From assembly GCA_040752355.1 (NCBI GenBank), contig JBFMHE010000013.1:1-64000 (forward strand): a stretch of 64,000 nt of DNA. Reading direction: 5' to 3'. The notes under the pieces were generated by a model that saw only the letters and a list, made by a program, of their open reading frames with translations, had not been told where the DNA came from and made no database searches. Position 1 is the first letter of the stretch, and each line of letters begins with the position of its first letter. A program made the position numbers and the translations under genes. Shown piece by piece: positions 17,438 through 26,301 of this stretch. The stretch is from Nitrospirota bacterium (GTDB lineage Bacteria; Nitrospirota; Thermodesulfovibrionia; Thermodesulfovibrionales; Dissulfurispiraceae).

Positions 17438-19024
17438 ATGCGCGTGGCTACATTGTGCAGGCACCTGTTTATTGCATGTATTCTCCTGCCCGTCATCGCG
17501 GCGCTTTTTTCCTGTTCTCCCTCTCCGCGGCTCGATGACTACGCGTATTACCGCCTGAATTTCAATCCCACCACCCTCGATCCCGCGCTGATCGTCGATG
17601 TGCAGGGCGCCTCTCTCGCGGCGAAGCTCTTCAACGGGCTGGTCAGATTGAACGAAGACCTTTCGGTTGCGCCCGACATCGCCGAACGCTGGGAACTCTC
17701 GAAGGACGGCAGGAGCTACCGCTTCTTCATCAGGAAGGGGGTAGCCTTCGCCAACGGACGGGAGGTCCGGGCCGAAGATTTCAAGTACTCCTTCGAGCGG
17801 ATCCTCGACCCGCGGACGAAGTCTCCGAATACCTGGGTGCTCGAAAAGGTCAGAGGGGCGAAAGCGTTCATGGACCGTAAGGCGGATACGGTAGCGGGAT
17901 TCAGGGTGCGTGATGCGTATACTTTCGAAATAACGCTCGAGCGGCCTTTCGCCCCCTTTCTCGGCATGCTCACCATGAGCGCCGCCTACGTAGTGCCGAG
18001 GGAGGAGGTGGAGCGATGGGGCTCCGATTTTTCGAGCCATGTCATGGGCACCGGCCCTTTTGTGCTGGAACGGTGGCTGCCCAACCGCGAGGTCGTGCTC
18101 CAGAGGAACGAGCGGTACTTCGACCGGCCGGCAAAGGTGAAGGGCATTGTCTGCAAGATCATTCCCGAAGATCTGACGGCGATCACCGAATTCGAGCTCG
18201 GCTCGCTCGACGTGCTCTCTCTCCCCGGCTCGGCGTATGGGAGGTTCAGGGCCGATGAGCGGTGGAGCAGTCATATCATCGCTCTCCAGGGTGTCAATAC
18301 CTACTACCTGGGCCTCAACACAGCGAAGCCGCCCTTCGATAACAAGAGGCTCAGGAAAGCGGTTGCCGCCGCCATAGACAGGAACAAGATCCTCGAAACG
18401 TTTTTCGAGAAGCGAGGACGGCCCGCTGCAGGCCCGGTCCCCGATCTCCTCAGGAAGTGGAGCCTTTCTCCGGAGGGCGTTCATCCCTACGATCCGGCAG
18501 CGGCCCGTGCGGTCATCGAGCAGGAAGGCCGGGCAGGAGTCCGCGTGACCATGTATATTACCGCCGACCAGGAGGTCGTGGACCTTGCCGAGATCGTTCA
18601 GTCCTATCTGCTCGCCGCGGGCATCAGTGTGCAGATAAGGCAGCTCGAATGGAGCGCCTATAAAGAGGCGATCAACAGGGGTGAACCGCACCTCTTCTGG
18701 CTCAGCTGGTGGGCCGATTACCCCGACGCCGAAAACTTTCTCTTCCCGCTGTTCCACTCCTCGAATCTCGGGTCGGCAGGGAACAGGACGAGATATGTCA
18801 ATAAGACCGTCGATGCGCTGATCGAGAAGGGGCAGTACTCGTTCGACGAGAGGGAGCGGAGCAGGTACTACCGGGAGGCCGAGTCGATGATTGTCGAGGA
18901 CGCGCCGTGGGTGCCGTTCTGGCACCGGAACGATATCCTCGTCAAGCAGCCCTGGGTCGAGGGGCTCGAGGTCTACCCGATCACCAGTATGGACAAAGGG
19001 ACGGAGATCGCGCTGAGGAGGTAA
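17438..19024 (+). CDS. Peptide/oligopeptide ABC transporter substrate-binding lipoprotein (SBP_bac_5 family)
   Basis: 528 residues with a lipoprotein signal (MRVATLCRHLFIACILLPVI, lipobox LFSC near residue 26). The family hallmarks follow: NFNPTTLDPALIVDVQGASL, DIAERWELSKDGRSYRFFIR, GTGPFVLERWLPNREVVLQR and a late LFWLSWWADYPDAENFLFPL. It binds peptides or similar solutes at the outer face of the inner membrane and hands them to a permease pair. No permease or ATPase lies beside it; two permeases of the right family are 33 kb to the right (51317-53045). The start codon follows a -10 element with almost no leader. Confidence 0.92.
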   Translation: MRVATLCRHLFIACILLPVIAALFSCSPSPRLDDYAYYRLNFNPTTLDPALIVDVQGASLAAKLFNGLVRLNEDLSVAPDIAERWELSKDGRSYRFFIRKGVAFANGREVRAEDFKYSFERILDPRTKSPNTWVLEKVRGAKAFMDRKADTVAGFRVRDAYTFEITLERPFAPFLGMLTMSAAYVVPREEVERWGSDFSSHVMGTGPFVLERWLPNREVVLQRNERYFDRPAKVKGIVCKIIPEDLTAITEFELGSLDVLSLPGSAYGRFRADERWSSHIIALQGVNTYYLGLNTAKPPFDNKRLRKAVAAAIDRNKILETFFEKRGRPAAGPVPDLLRKWSLSPEGVHPYDPAAARAVIEQEGRAGVRVTMYITADQEVVDLAEIVQSYLLAAGISVQIRQLEWSAYKEAINRGEPHLFWLSWWADYPDAENFLFPLFHSSNLGSAGNRTRYVNKTVDALIEKGQYSFDERERSRYYREAESMIVEDAPWVPFWHRNDILVKQPWVEGLEVYPITSMDKGTEIALRR

Positions 19025-19038
19025 GACCCCTGTCCTTT

Positions 19039-19056
19039 ACGGCTCTGCACGCAGAG
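19039..19056 (+). terminator. Hairpin after the substrate-binding protein gene
   Basis: GGCTCTGC-AC-GCAGAGCC is a perfect 8-bp stem 15 bases past the stop codon at 19024. It lacks a T tract, so intrinsic termination is uncertain. Confidence 0.45.
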
Positions 19057-19070
19057 CCCCGCACCGGCCA

Positions 19071-19123
19071 TTAACAATTTTTAATCTCCCGTTAATCATT
19101 TCTTAATGGTGTAACGGTATACT
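19071..19123 (+). promoter_or_regulatory. Pho-box-like array of four TTAA repeats upstream of a -10 element
   Basis: TTAA half-sites start at 19071, 19081, 19092 and 19103 (spacing 10, 11, 11), within TTAACAATTT, TTAATCTCCC, GTTAATCATT and CTTAATGG. A -10 hexamer TATACT is at 19118-19123. Direct repeats with an 11-bp period placed over the -35 region are how PhoB/PhoP-type response regulators bind and activate. The regulator itself is not identified in this window. Confidence 0.55.
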
Positions 19124-19220
19124 TTCAAAAATACCGATCGCCTTCGCGCATACCGTATCCATTCTATTGCTATCCGGCCTGTTGCCGCCCGGAATTTCTG
19201 AAAAGGAGGATTACCTGCTC

Positions 19221-20096
19221 ATGGGTATTATCAAAAACCTGGGACATATCTTTTTCCATGTAGCGATTATCGTGGTAAGCGCGGCTGCGGCGCTCTCGCT
19301 CCCCTCCCTGGTCAGGGCTGCTGCCGAGAATGTTCTGGTCTACTGGGCGTTTATCGAGAACGGAAAGATCTTTCTCGTCTCGCTCGAGCTCGCCGTAGCC
19401 GTCACGCTGATCATCCTGCTCAACTACCTCGGGAGGAGCTGGAAGGACAGGAAGCGTTCGGGCATGGCGAAGAGCGCCGGGCTGTTCTTCGTCTCCTCTG
19501 CCCGCAACATCGTTGGCCGGACACGGCTGAAGCGGATGAAGAGAAAGCAGGGGCCGGGAAGGAACGTCATGGTCATAGGATCGACCGGCTTCCGCACCTT
19601 CGTGGAGCCTGAGGGCGACCTGCACCATGTGGTGCAGCACTGCCGCGAAGCGAAGATCATGCTCCTCGATCCCCGGGGCGAGGGGGCGAGCGCCCGGGCC
19701 AAGAGCATACAGGACCCGCAGATCACGCAGGAAGGGTTCAGGGAGCAGATCCTCAAGAGCATCGAGTTCCTCAAAGGATTGAAAGGACTCCAGAAGAATA
19801 TCAAGCTCAAGCTCTATCGCGATACGCCGCTCCTGAAGCTGGCGATCCTCGGCGATTACGCGTACGTGCGCCACTACCATACGGGCCTCGACGTGCAGCA
19901 GATGCCTGAATATGTCTTCAGGCACGATCCCAAACCCGGCGGTCTCTACAGCCCGCTCTACCAGTATTTCGTCGAGCGCTGGCAGGATCCCGGCATCCCG
20001 GAATACGAGCTGGACACCGGTGAGCTCGTGTACCGGGACAAGAGCGGCAACGAGATCAGGAGAGAGCTGTTTGCCGAGGGGGCCGTGGAGGCGTAG
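19221..20096 (+). CDS. Membrane-anchored protein of unknown function, possible phospholipase D-like fold
   Basis: 291 residues. Two N-terminal membrane helices (HIFFHVAIIVVSAAAALSLP and FLVSLELAVAVTLIILLNYL) are followed by a basic linker (KRSGMAKS...RTRLKRMKRKQG) and a cytoplasmic domain. That domain reads NVMVIGSTGFRTFVEPEGD, REAKIMLLDPRGEGASARAK and KLYRDTPLLKLAILGDYAYV. This order (a start-of-domain strand, a 'LLDP' strand and a late 'D/Y-V-R-HYH' region) recalls PLD-like effector domains, but no clear HKD motif exists, so any fold call is inference. The ATG at 19221 has AAAGGAGGA ten bases before it. A Pho-box-like array precedes it, suggesting control by phosphate or a related signal. 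I do not recognise the family. Confidence 0.7.
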   Translation: MGIIKNLGHIFFHVAIIVVSAAAALSLPSLVRAAAENVLVYWAFIENGKIFLVSLELAVAVTLIILLNYLGRSWKDRKRSGMAKSAGLFFVSSARNIVGRTRLKRMKRKQGPGRNVMVIGSTGFRTFVEPEGDLHHVVQHCREAKIMLLDPRGEGASARAKSIQDPQITQEGFREQILKSIEFLKGLKGLQKNIKLKLYRDTPLLKLAILGDYAYVRHYHTGLDVQQMPEYVFRHDPKPGGLYSPLYQYFVERWQDPGIPEYELDTGELVYRDKSGNEIRRELFAEGAVEA

Positions 20097-20168
20097 GTGA
20101 TCGAGCAGCCCGAAGCGTTAGTCGCAGCCGCGGGGCTCCCGCTGTTTCCAGAACCACCCCGGATAAGG

Positions 20169-20174
20169 TACAAT
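20169..20174 (+). promoter_or_regulatory. -10 element just before the ATP-cone/nuclease gene
   Basis: TACAAT ends eight bases before the ATG at 20183, and no ribosome site lies between them (TCCCTCCA). A leaderless transcript is the simplest reading. Confidence 0.45.
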
Positions 20175-20182
20175 TCCCTCCA

Positions 20183-21028
20183 ATGGCGGCGACGACGATC
20201 ATCAAGGCTTCGGGAAGACCGGAAGCGTTCGACCTGCAGAAGCTCATCGACTCCCTGATCCGCTCCGGGGCTTCCCCTGACACGGCGGGGAAGATCGCCG
20301 GCGAGATAGAGGCACGGATCACTCCCGGGATGCACACCAGAAAGATATACGGCCTCGCCAAACGCCTTTTGCGGCAGTACAGCAGCCCCTCGAGCATGCG
20401 CTATTCCCTCAAACGGGCGATCGCCTCGCTCGGGCCTTCGGGCTATCCCTTCGAGAAGTACTTCGCCCGCGTGCTTGCGGCGCACGGCTACCGCACCGAG
20501 GTGAGCCGTATTATCGAGGGCTATTGCGTGGCCCACGAGGTCGACGTGGTGGCGGCGAAGGGAGACGAGATCGCCTTCATCGAGTGCAAGTATCACAACA
20601 ACGGCGGAAAGCCGACAGACGTCAAGGTGGCCCTCTATGTCCATTCGCGCTTCGCCGACATCAAGAAGGCCCATGAGCTGCGGCACGGGGAGAACGGCAT
20701 GGTCCGCAAGGGATGGCTCGCGACCAATACCCGCTGCACGACCGATGCGATAAAGTACGCCGAGTGCGTCGGGCTGAAGATCGTGAGCTGGAGATACCCT
20801 GCATCGGGAAGCCTGGAGCGGATGATCGAGGAGCAGCGGCTCTACCCTATCAATGTCATCCCTGCGGTGAGGCAGGATGCGCTGGCGTCCCTGTTCCACC
20901 AGGATATCATTCTCGCCCAGGAGGTCGCGGACATGGACGAGCAGTCGTTCGTGGTGAAGAGCGGTCTCGATCCCCGCACCGCCCGCCTGATCAAGAAGCA
21001 GGCCGACGAGCTCTGCCCCTGCTTTTAG
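20183..21028 (+). CDS. ATP-cone domain fused to a PD-(D/E)xK restriction-endonuclease-like domain
   Basis: 281 residues. The N-terminal 90 residues are an ATP-cone (IIKASGRPEAFDLQKLIDSL, then MHTRKIYGLAKRLLRQ), the nucleotide-sensing module best known from ribonucleotide reductase and NrdR. The middle part is a nuclease-like core of the Mrr/Holliday-resolvase superfamily: GYPFEKYFARVLAAHGY, HEVDVVAAKGDEIAFIECKY gives the Asp and the Glu-x-Lys of the catalytic site, and KARLAT-type strands follow (VRKGWLATNTRCTTDAIKYA). The C-terminal LDPRTARLIKKQADELC could be a helix-hairpin-helix-like DNA contact. No methylase or specificity subunit is nearby, so it is not a classical restriction system. 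The role is unknown. Confidence 0.8.
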   Translation: MAATTIIKASGRPEAFDLQKLIDSLIRSGASPDTAGKIAGEIEARITPGMHTRKIYGLAKRLLRQYSSPSSMRYSLKRAIASLGPSGYPFEKYFARVLAAHGYRTEVSRIIEGYCVAHEVDVVAAKGDEIAFIECKYHNNGGKPTDVKVALYVHSRFADIKKAHELRHGENGMVRKGWLATNTRCTTDAIKYAECVGLKIVSWRYPASGSLERMIEEQRLYPINVIPAVRQDALASLFHQDIILAQEVADMDEQSFVVKSGLDPRTARLIKKQADELCPCF

Positions 21029-21084
21029 GGGCTGAGCTCGTGATTTACAAAATTGCCTCCGCCGTATAAAATAGGGGCTGCTCA

Positions 21085-22908
21085 ATGAAGAACTTTTTCC
21101 GGGGGACCGATATGCGGAAGCCGACAGAAGAGCAGCAGGGACGGGAACAGGAATGCCTGGAGAGGCTTGCGGCCATGGGCGAGCGTGTCGCTGCGCTCGA
21201 GACCACGATCGATGAGCTCAAGAGGGCTGGGGAAGCGGTCAGGGAGGGTGAGCACTATTACCGCCTCCTCGTCGAGCTCGCGCAGGATGTCATCTTCGTC
21301 ATCGGCAGGGACGGCCTGATCAAGTACGTCAACGAGTATGCCTCGCGGTTCTTCGGCTATGCCAAAGAGGGGCTGGTCGGCAGACCCCTGCGGGACCTCT
21401 TCCCGCTCGAAGCCCGGGAGTTCCAGAGTATCGATCTCCAGCAGGTCTTCGAGAGCGGCGAATCCGTCTCGGTCGAAGACGGCTTCTCCTACCGCAACAG
21501 GGATGTCTATATCGAGACCAAGCTGGTGCCGGTAAGGGACCCTGCCGGCACGGTGGAGGCGATCCTCGGGTTTGCCCGCGATATCACCGAGCGCATGAAG
21601 ATGAAAGAGGCGATCAGGCGCCAGGCCTCGTACGATTTTCTCACGGGGCTGCCGAACCGGATGCTCTTCATGGACCACCTCAATCTCGCCCTTGCCCAGG
21701 CGCAGCTCGATACCCAGCAGCTGGCCGCGCTCTTTCTCGACCTCGACCGGTTCAAGAATATCAACGACTCGCTCGGGTATGCCGCAGGGGACCAGGTGCT
21801 GAAGGATGTCGCCGGCAGGCTCAGGGCCCACCTCCGGGACAGGGACATCTTCGCCCGCATCGGCGGCGACGAGTTCATCATTCTCCTCCGCGACATCTCC
21901 CACGTTGATGAGGTCTCCCGCATAGCGGAGCATATCATCGAGGCCTTCCAGAGCCCCTTCTCGGTCAACGGGCAGGAGTTCCACCTCACCATGAGCATCG
22001 GCATCAGCATGTATCCTTACGACAGCGAGTACGCGGAGACGCTCCTCAAGAACGCCGACATCGCCATGTACCACGCCAAGGCGCAGGGGAGGAACAACTA
22101 CCAGTTCTATAATCCCGTAATCGATATAAGGGCGCTGGAGCGGATGATCCTCGAGAACAGCCTGCGCCAGACGTTGAAGCGGGGAGAGCTGGCGGTCTAC
22201 TACCAGCCGCAGGTGGATATCGCGTCGCGCCAGATCGTCTGCGCCGAGGCCCTGGTGCGCTGGAAGCACCCCGAGGCAGGACTGCTCAACCCGATGCAGT
22301 TCATCCCCCTTGCCGAGGAGACGGGGTTCATCATCCCCATGGACGAGTGGGTGCTCCGGACCGCCTGCAGCCAGACCAAGGCCTGGCACGAGGCAGGATA
22401 CCCGCCGATCGTGGTGACGGTCAACCTCTCGGCCCGCCAGTTCCAGCAGCCCAACCTGGTCGAGATGGTCTCCCGGGTGCTCAAGGAGACCGGGTTGAGC
22501 CCCGAGTCGCTCGAGCTCGAGATCACCGAGAGCATCGCCATGCAGAACATAGAGCTTACCATCCCCAGCCTTTCCCGGCTGAACGAAATGGGCGTGAGGC
22601 TCTCTATCGACGACTTCGGCACGGGCTATTCGTCATTGAGCTACCTCAAGAAGCTTCCGATCCAGAAGATCAAGATCGACAAGTCGTTCATCAGCGGACT
22701 CTCGAACGATCCCGATTACAAGGCGATCGTCAACGCAGTGATCGCAATGGGGCGCAAGCTTCGCCTCAACGTGGTTGCCGAAGGGGTCGAGACAGGAGAG
22801 CAGCTCTCCTTCCTCCATTCGAGCTTTTGTGATGAAATACAGGGATATCTTTTCAGCAGACCTGTTCCTGCGGAAGAGTTCGAAGAGCTGATGCAGCTGC
22901 ACCGGTAG
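21085..22908 (+). CDS. PAS-GGDEF-EAL protein (c-di-GMP cyclase/phosphodiesterase)
   Basis: 607 residues without membrane helices. A coiled N-terminus (about 15-50) leads to a PAS domain (about 55-165: YYRLLVELAQDVIFVIGRDG and GFARDITERMKMKE), then a GGDEF domain with an intact RIGGDEFIILL active site and an intact inhibitory I-site (RDRD five residues before it), then an EAL domain starting CAEALVRWKHPEAG with the DDFGTGYSSLSYL loop. Both catalytic sites look complete, so the net activity cannot be predicted. The ATG at 21085 follows TATAAAAT closely; an alternative ATG at 21112 has a GGGGGA site. A second cyclase gene converges from the right. Confidence 0.95.
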   Translation: MKNFFRGTDMRKPTEEQQGREQECLERLAAMGERVAALETTIDELKRAGEAVREGEHYYRLLVELAQDVIFVIGRDGLIKYVNEYASRFFGYAKEGLVGRPLRDLFPLEAREFQSIDLQQVFESGESVSVEDGFSYRNRDVYIETKLVPVRDPAGTVEAILGFARDITERMKMKEAIRRQASYDFLTGLPNRMLFMDHLNLALAQAQLDTQQLAALFLDLDRFKNINDSLGYAAGDQVLKDVAGRLRAHLRDRDIFARIGGDEFIILLRDISHVDEVSRIAEHIIEAFQSPFSVNGQEFHLTMSIGISMYPYDSEYAETLLKNADIAMYHAKAQGRNNYQFYNPVIDIRALERMILENSLRQTLKRGELAVYYQPQVDIASRQIVCAEALVRWKHPEAGLLNPMQFIPLAEETGFIIPMDEWVLRTACSQTKAWHEAGYPPIVVTVNLSARQFQQPNLVEMVSRVLKETGLSPESLELEITESIAMQNIELTIPSLSRLNEMGVRLSIDDFGTGYSSLSYLKKLPIQKIKIDKSFISGLSNDPDYKAIVNAVIAMGRKLRLNVVAEGVETGEQLSFLHSSFCDEIQGYLFSRPVPAEEFEELMQLHR

Positions 22909-22955
22909 CCGCACCGGGCCCCCCTTGACCGTAGAGGCAGAGCCGGCGAAAACGG

Positions 22956-23999
22956 CTATGCCGCGTTATCCGCAGTGACCTTCTCTTCAAAGCAGACGGT
23001 GTTCCGTCCCGATGCCTTTGCCCGGTAGAGCATGGTGTCGGCCTCGCTCAGGAGGAGGTTCCTGTCCGCAGCCTTTCCGAGCGCCGCGACCCCGAAGCTC
23101 GCGGTAACCGCAATCGGCTGTTCGGCCGAGGCGACCGGGCTGGCCTGGATCTTGAGCCTGAGCCGCTCGGCCAGCTCGGCGGCGAACCGGAGCTTGGTGT
23201 TGGGCAGCACCAGCACGAACTCCTCGCCGCCGTACCGGGAGAGATAGTCGCTTTTCCGTATGGAGGAGAGCACCATGCGGGAGAGCTCCCGCAGTACCCC
23301 ATCGCCTGCCTGGTGTCCGTAGGTGTCGTTGATCCTCTTGAAATGGTCGATATCGAACATGATCACCGAGAGATCGCCGCCGTAGCGCTGGGCCACCGCG
23401 ATATCGTGGTCGAGGCAGCCGCCGAGGGCGCGCCGGTTGAAGCAGTTGGTGAGGGGATCTATCGATGCGGCATTCTCGAGCTTCTTGATCGTGAAGGCGT
23501 TGTCGAGGACGATTCTTACGGTCTCGATGATGATGTTGATGATCTCCGCATGGTGCGAAAGCAGCTTCTTCCTCGGGAGTACATAGAGCCGGGCTATGTA
23601 ATCCTTGTCCGAAACCTTGTACGAGTGGACATTGCTGATAATATCGTCAGTATTCCGACTTCCGAGGAGGTTTTTGTTGTCGAAATAGTGGAAAGCGTCA
23701 ACTGATTGACAGTTGAAGTCTTTCTGGATGATCTCGATGAAGTGGCCTTTATAGGCCCGCGGATCGATCCATACCTCGAGGGCATCGTCGTTCTTCACGG
23801 CAAACCCGAAGAGCTCGGTGTTCAGGATCGTTTTGAGGCAAGTCGAGACTTCATATAAAATATCGTTGATATCTTGGAGCTCGTTGATCTTCAGGATATG
23901 GGCATTAAGGGTCCGGTAGTCGACACCCCGCGCCGTCCTCTGCATGATCTCGTAGAGGGTGACCACACTATTGATCGCTCGCTTCAGCGTGTATACCAT
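22956..23999 (-). CDS. Diguanylate cyclase (GGDEF domain)
   Basis: 347 residues, soluble. The first 180 residues form an unrecognised sensor region (about 30-180, GAF-like in length: ILYEVSTCLKTILNTELFGF and VWIDPRAYKGHFIEIIQKDF). It is followed by a GGDEF domain starting DPLTNCFNRRALGGCLDHDI, with the active site SRYGGEEFVLVLP and an I-site RKSD five residues before. It should make c-di-GMP and be subject to product inhibition. An AAGGAGG ribosome site precedes the ATG. It converges with the PAS-GGDEF-EAL gene, ending 47 bases from it, so the two are not co-transcribed. A palindrome overlaps its promoter region (24024-24056). Confidence 0.94.
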   Translation of the reverse strand: MVYTLKRAINSVVTLYEIMQRTARGVDYRTLNAHILKINELQDINDILYEVSTCLKTILNTELFGFAVKNDDALEVWIDPRAYKGHFIEIIQKDFNCQSVDAFHYFDNKNLLGSRNTDDIISNVHSYKVSDKDYIARLYVLPRKKLLSHHAEIINIIIETVRIVLDNAFTIKKLENAASIDPLTNCFNRRALGGCLDHDIAVAQRYGGDLSVIMFDIDHFKRINDTYGHQAGDGVLRELSRMVLSSIRKSDYLSRYGGEEFVLVLPNTKLRFAAELAERLRLKIQASPVASAEQPIAVTASFGVAALGKAADRNLLLSEADTMLYRAKASGRNTVCFEEKVTADNAA

Positions 24000-24387
24000 T
24001 TCAAGAACCTCCTTGCTTTGAACTGGCGTCAGTTATTATGCAAATATTACGCCAGACTAATAAGGGCAAGCGCCCCTAACGATCTATTGCGGAAAAACTG
24101 GAAAAAAACAGCGAGAAGAGCCGCATTGTGGCACGGAGGATCAGGAGAGCGGGGCCGCATAAGGGGAAAAGATTTCCGGGCAGGTCTTTTTTACCGCTCC
24201 TTTTGAGCCGTTCTTTTTCTCCCGCCCCCCTGTTTTGACCGGCGGACGGGGTGCATCTCGCGCCCCTGGAGTGACAGGGATTCCGCATTTCGGGTATACT
24301 CATGCTATTTTATTCATCCCCGGGGCTGCAGGCGCTTACGATAAAGGCGGAAACGAGACAGGAACATACTTAGCGACGGAGGAAGCC
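24000..24387. promoter_or_regulatory. Divergent intergenic region with candidate operator
   Basis: CTGGCGT (24024-24030) and ACGCCAG (24050-24056) form a perfect 7-bp inverted repeat around a 19-bp AT-rich core just upstream of the leftward cyclase gene, where its -10 is expected. Nearer the rightward gene, TATACT (24295-24300) could be a -10 for the acyl-CoA synthetase, giving a leader of about 80 bases. No gene is supported here; short frames exist but lack family signals. Confidence 0.5.
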
Positions 24388-26289
24388 ATGAGGACGCATG
24401 ACGAAAAGATTCACATTCTCTCGGAGGTTGCACAGACCTTCGAGCCGCCGGATTCTCTCAAGGCGAATACCTACCTGAAGGACTACCACAAGGTCTACAA
24501 GAAGTCCGTAAAAGACCCCGACGCCTTCTGGGGCGGCATCGCTACAGAGCTCCAGTGGATGAAACCCTGGAAGGCGGTATCCGAAGTGAAGAAACCGTAC
24601 CACAAATGGTTCGTGGGCGGAAAGGTCAACATCACCCAGAACGCCCTCGACCGCCATATCGCCACCTGGCGGAAAAACAAGGTCGCGCTGATCTGGCTCT
24701 GCGAAAACGGCGAGGAGCGGATATACTCGTACCACCAGCTCGCCCGCGCGGTCAACAAGATGGCGAACGGCCTCAAGTCCATCGGCGTGAAAAAGGGAGA
24801 CCGCGTGGTCATCTATATGCCGATAACGCCGGAGGGCATCATCTCGATGCTCGCCTGCGCCCGGATCGGCGCTGTCCACAGCGTGGTCTTCGCGGGCATG
24901 GGGCACCATGCGCTGCGGACGCGCATCGAAGACAGCAGGGCGAAGGTCATCATCACGTCCGATATCACCTACCGCCGGGGCAAGGCCATCCCGCTGAAGC
25001 CCATCGTCGACGAGGCGATCGAGGACGTTACGTTCATCGAGAAGGTCATCGTCCACCGCCGGGCGATCGAAAAGATAGAGCTCTTCAACGGGAGGGAGCT
25101 CGACTTCTACGAGCTCTTCGACGCCCAGTCCGCGGAGTGCGATGCGGCGGTGATGGATGCGGAGGACCCGCTCTTCATTCTCTACACCTCGGGGACCACG
25201 GGCAGGCCGAAAGGCGTGGTGCATGTGCACGGCGGCTACATGGTGGGCACCTATTATCTCGCAAAGGCCTTTTTCGATCTGAAGGACGAAGACGTCTATT
25301 GGTCCACCTCGGACATCGGCTGGATCGTCGGGCACAGTTATATCGTCTACAGCCCCCTCGTCTCGGGCGCGACCGTGGTCTGCCGGGAGGGCGCCGTCGA
25401 TTTCCCCGACCCGGGAGCGGTCTGGTCGGTCGTGGAGCGGTACGGCGTCACGGTGATGTTCACCGCCCCGACCGCCATACGCATGTTCATGAAGTTCGGG
25501 ACGAAGTTCACGAACAAGTACAATAAGAAAAGTCTCAGGATACTCGCCTGCGCGGGAGAGCCGCTCAATCCCGAGGCGTGGCGCTGGACGCAGAAACATA
25601 TCTGCGAGGACCACGGGTTCGTGGTCGACAACTTCTGGCAGACCGAGGTGGCGGGCCCCATGATCGCGACTTTCCCCTGCATTACGGCCCGGCCCGGAAG
25701 GGCGGGCGTGCCGGTGCCCGGACTCAAGGCGGACATCGTCGACAGGGAGGGAAGGCCGGTCGAGCCGGGCAAGGGGGGGCTGCTCATTGTGCGCGAGCCG
25801 GTGCCGTATATGCTGCGCACGATCTACAACGACCCGAAGCGGTACGAGAAGGTGTGGGAGACCATTCCCGGCGCGTACTTCACCGGTGATATCGCGGTGA
25901 GGGACGAGCACGGCTACATCTCGGTGCTCGGCAGGGCCGACGACGTGATGAGCGTCGCGGGCCACCGCATCGGCACTGCCGAAGTCGAATCGGCTATCGT
26001 GAGCCACCCCTCGGTGGCGGAGGCAGCGGTGATCGGCAAGCCCGACGCGGTCAAGGGAGAGGTGATCAAGGCCTTCGTCATCCTCCGGGCGGGCAACGAG
26101 CAGTCCGAAGCGCTCCGCGCCTCGATCGTCCGGCATGTGCGCCACGAGCTGGGGCCGGTGGCGACGCCTGCCGAGGTCGTCTTCGTCGATAAGCTGCCGA
26201 AGACCCGGTCGGGCAAGATCATGCGGCGGGTGCTCAGGGCGACGGAGCTCGGACTCGATATCGGCGATATCTCGACGATGGAAGATTAG
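24388..26289 (+). CDS. AMP-forming acyl-CoA synthetase (acetyl/propionyl-CoA synthetase family)
   Basis: 633 residues of the adenylate-forming superfamily, with an ACS N-terminal segment (DPDAFWGGIATELQWMKPW). Core motifs are all present: YTSGTTGRPKGVVHVHGG (ATP binding), TSDIGWIVGHSYIVYSPL, DNFWQTEVAGPM, YFTGDIAVRDEHGYISVLGR and the C-terminal catalytic Lys in PKTRSGKIMRR. It activates a short-chain acid with ATP to the acyl-adenylate and then to the CoA thioester. The Trp in the acyl pocket (DIGWIVGH) fits small substrates, but acetate and propionate cannot be told apart. The start at 24388 is chosen because GGAGGAAGCC precedes it; in-frame upstream codons look non-coding. The Lys in the C-terminal motif is a known acetylation switch. 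Confidence 0.92.
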   Translation: MRTHDEKIHILSEVAQTFEPPDSLKANTYLKDYHKVYKKSVKDPDAFWGGIATELQWMKPWKAVSEVKKPYHKWFVGGKVNITQNALDRHIATWRKNKVALIWLCENGEERIYSYHQLARAVNKMANGLKSIGVKKGDRVVIYMPITPEGIISMLACARIGAVHSVVFAGMGHHALRTRIEDSRAKVIITSDITYRRGKAIPLKPIVDEAIEDVTFIEKVIVHRRAIEKIELFNGRELDFYELFDAQSAECDAAVMDAEDPLFILYTSGTTGRPKGVVHVHGGYMVGTYYLAKAFFDLKDEDVYWSTSDIGWIVGHSYIVYSPLVSGATVVCREGAVDFPDPGAVWSVVERYGVTVMFTAPTAIRMFMKFGTKFTNKYNKKSLRILACAGEPLNPEAWRWTQKHICEDHGFVVDNFWQTEVAGPMIATFPCITARPGRAGVPVPGLKADIVDREGRPVEPGKGGLLIVREPVPYMLRTIYNDPKRYEKVWETIPGAYFTGDIAVRDEHGYISVLGRADDVMSVAGHRIGTAEVESAIVSHPSVAEAAVIGKPDAVKGEVIKAFVILRAGNEQSEALRASIVRHVRHELGPVATPAEVVFVDKLPKTRSGKIMRRVLRATELGLDIGDISTMED

Positions 26290-26301
26290 GGGGAGAGGCG
26301 T

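Noticed and set aside
24370..26145. 591-codon open frame opposite the acyl-CoA synthetase
   Set aside because: It mirrors a well-supported gene; GC-rich third positions keep the reverse frame open. No family motif or ribosome site.
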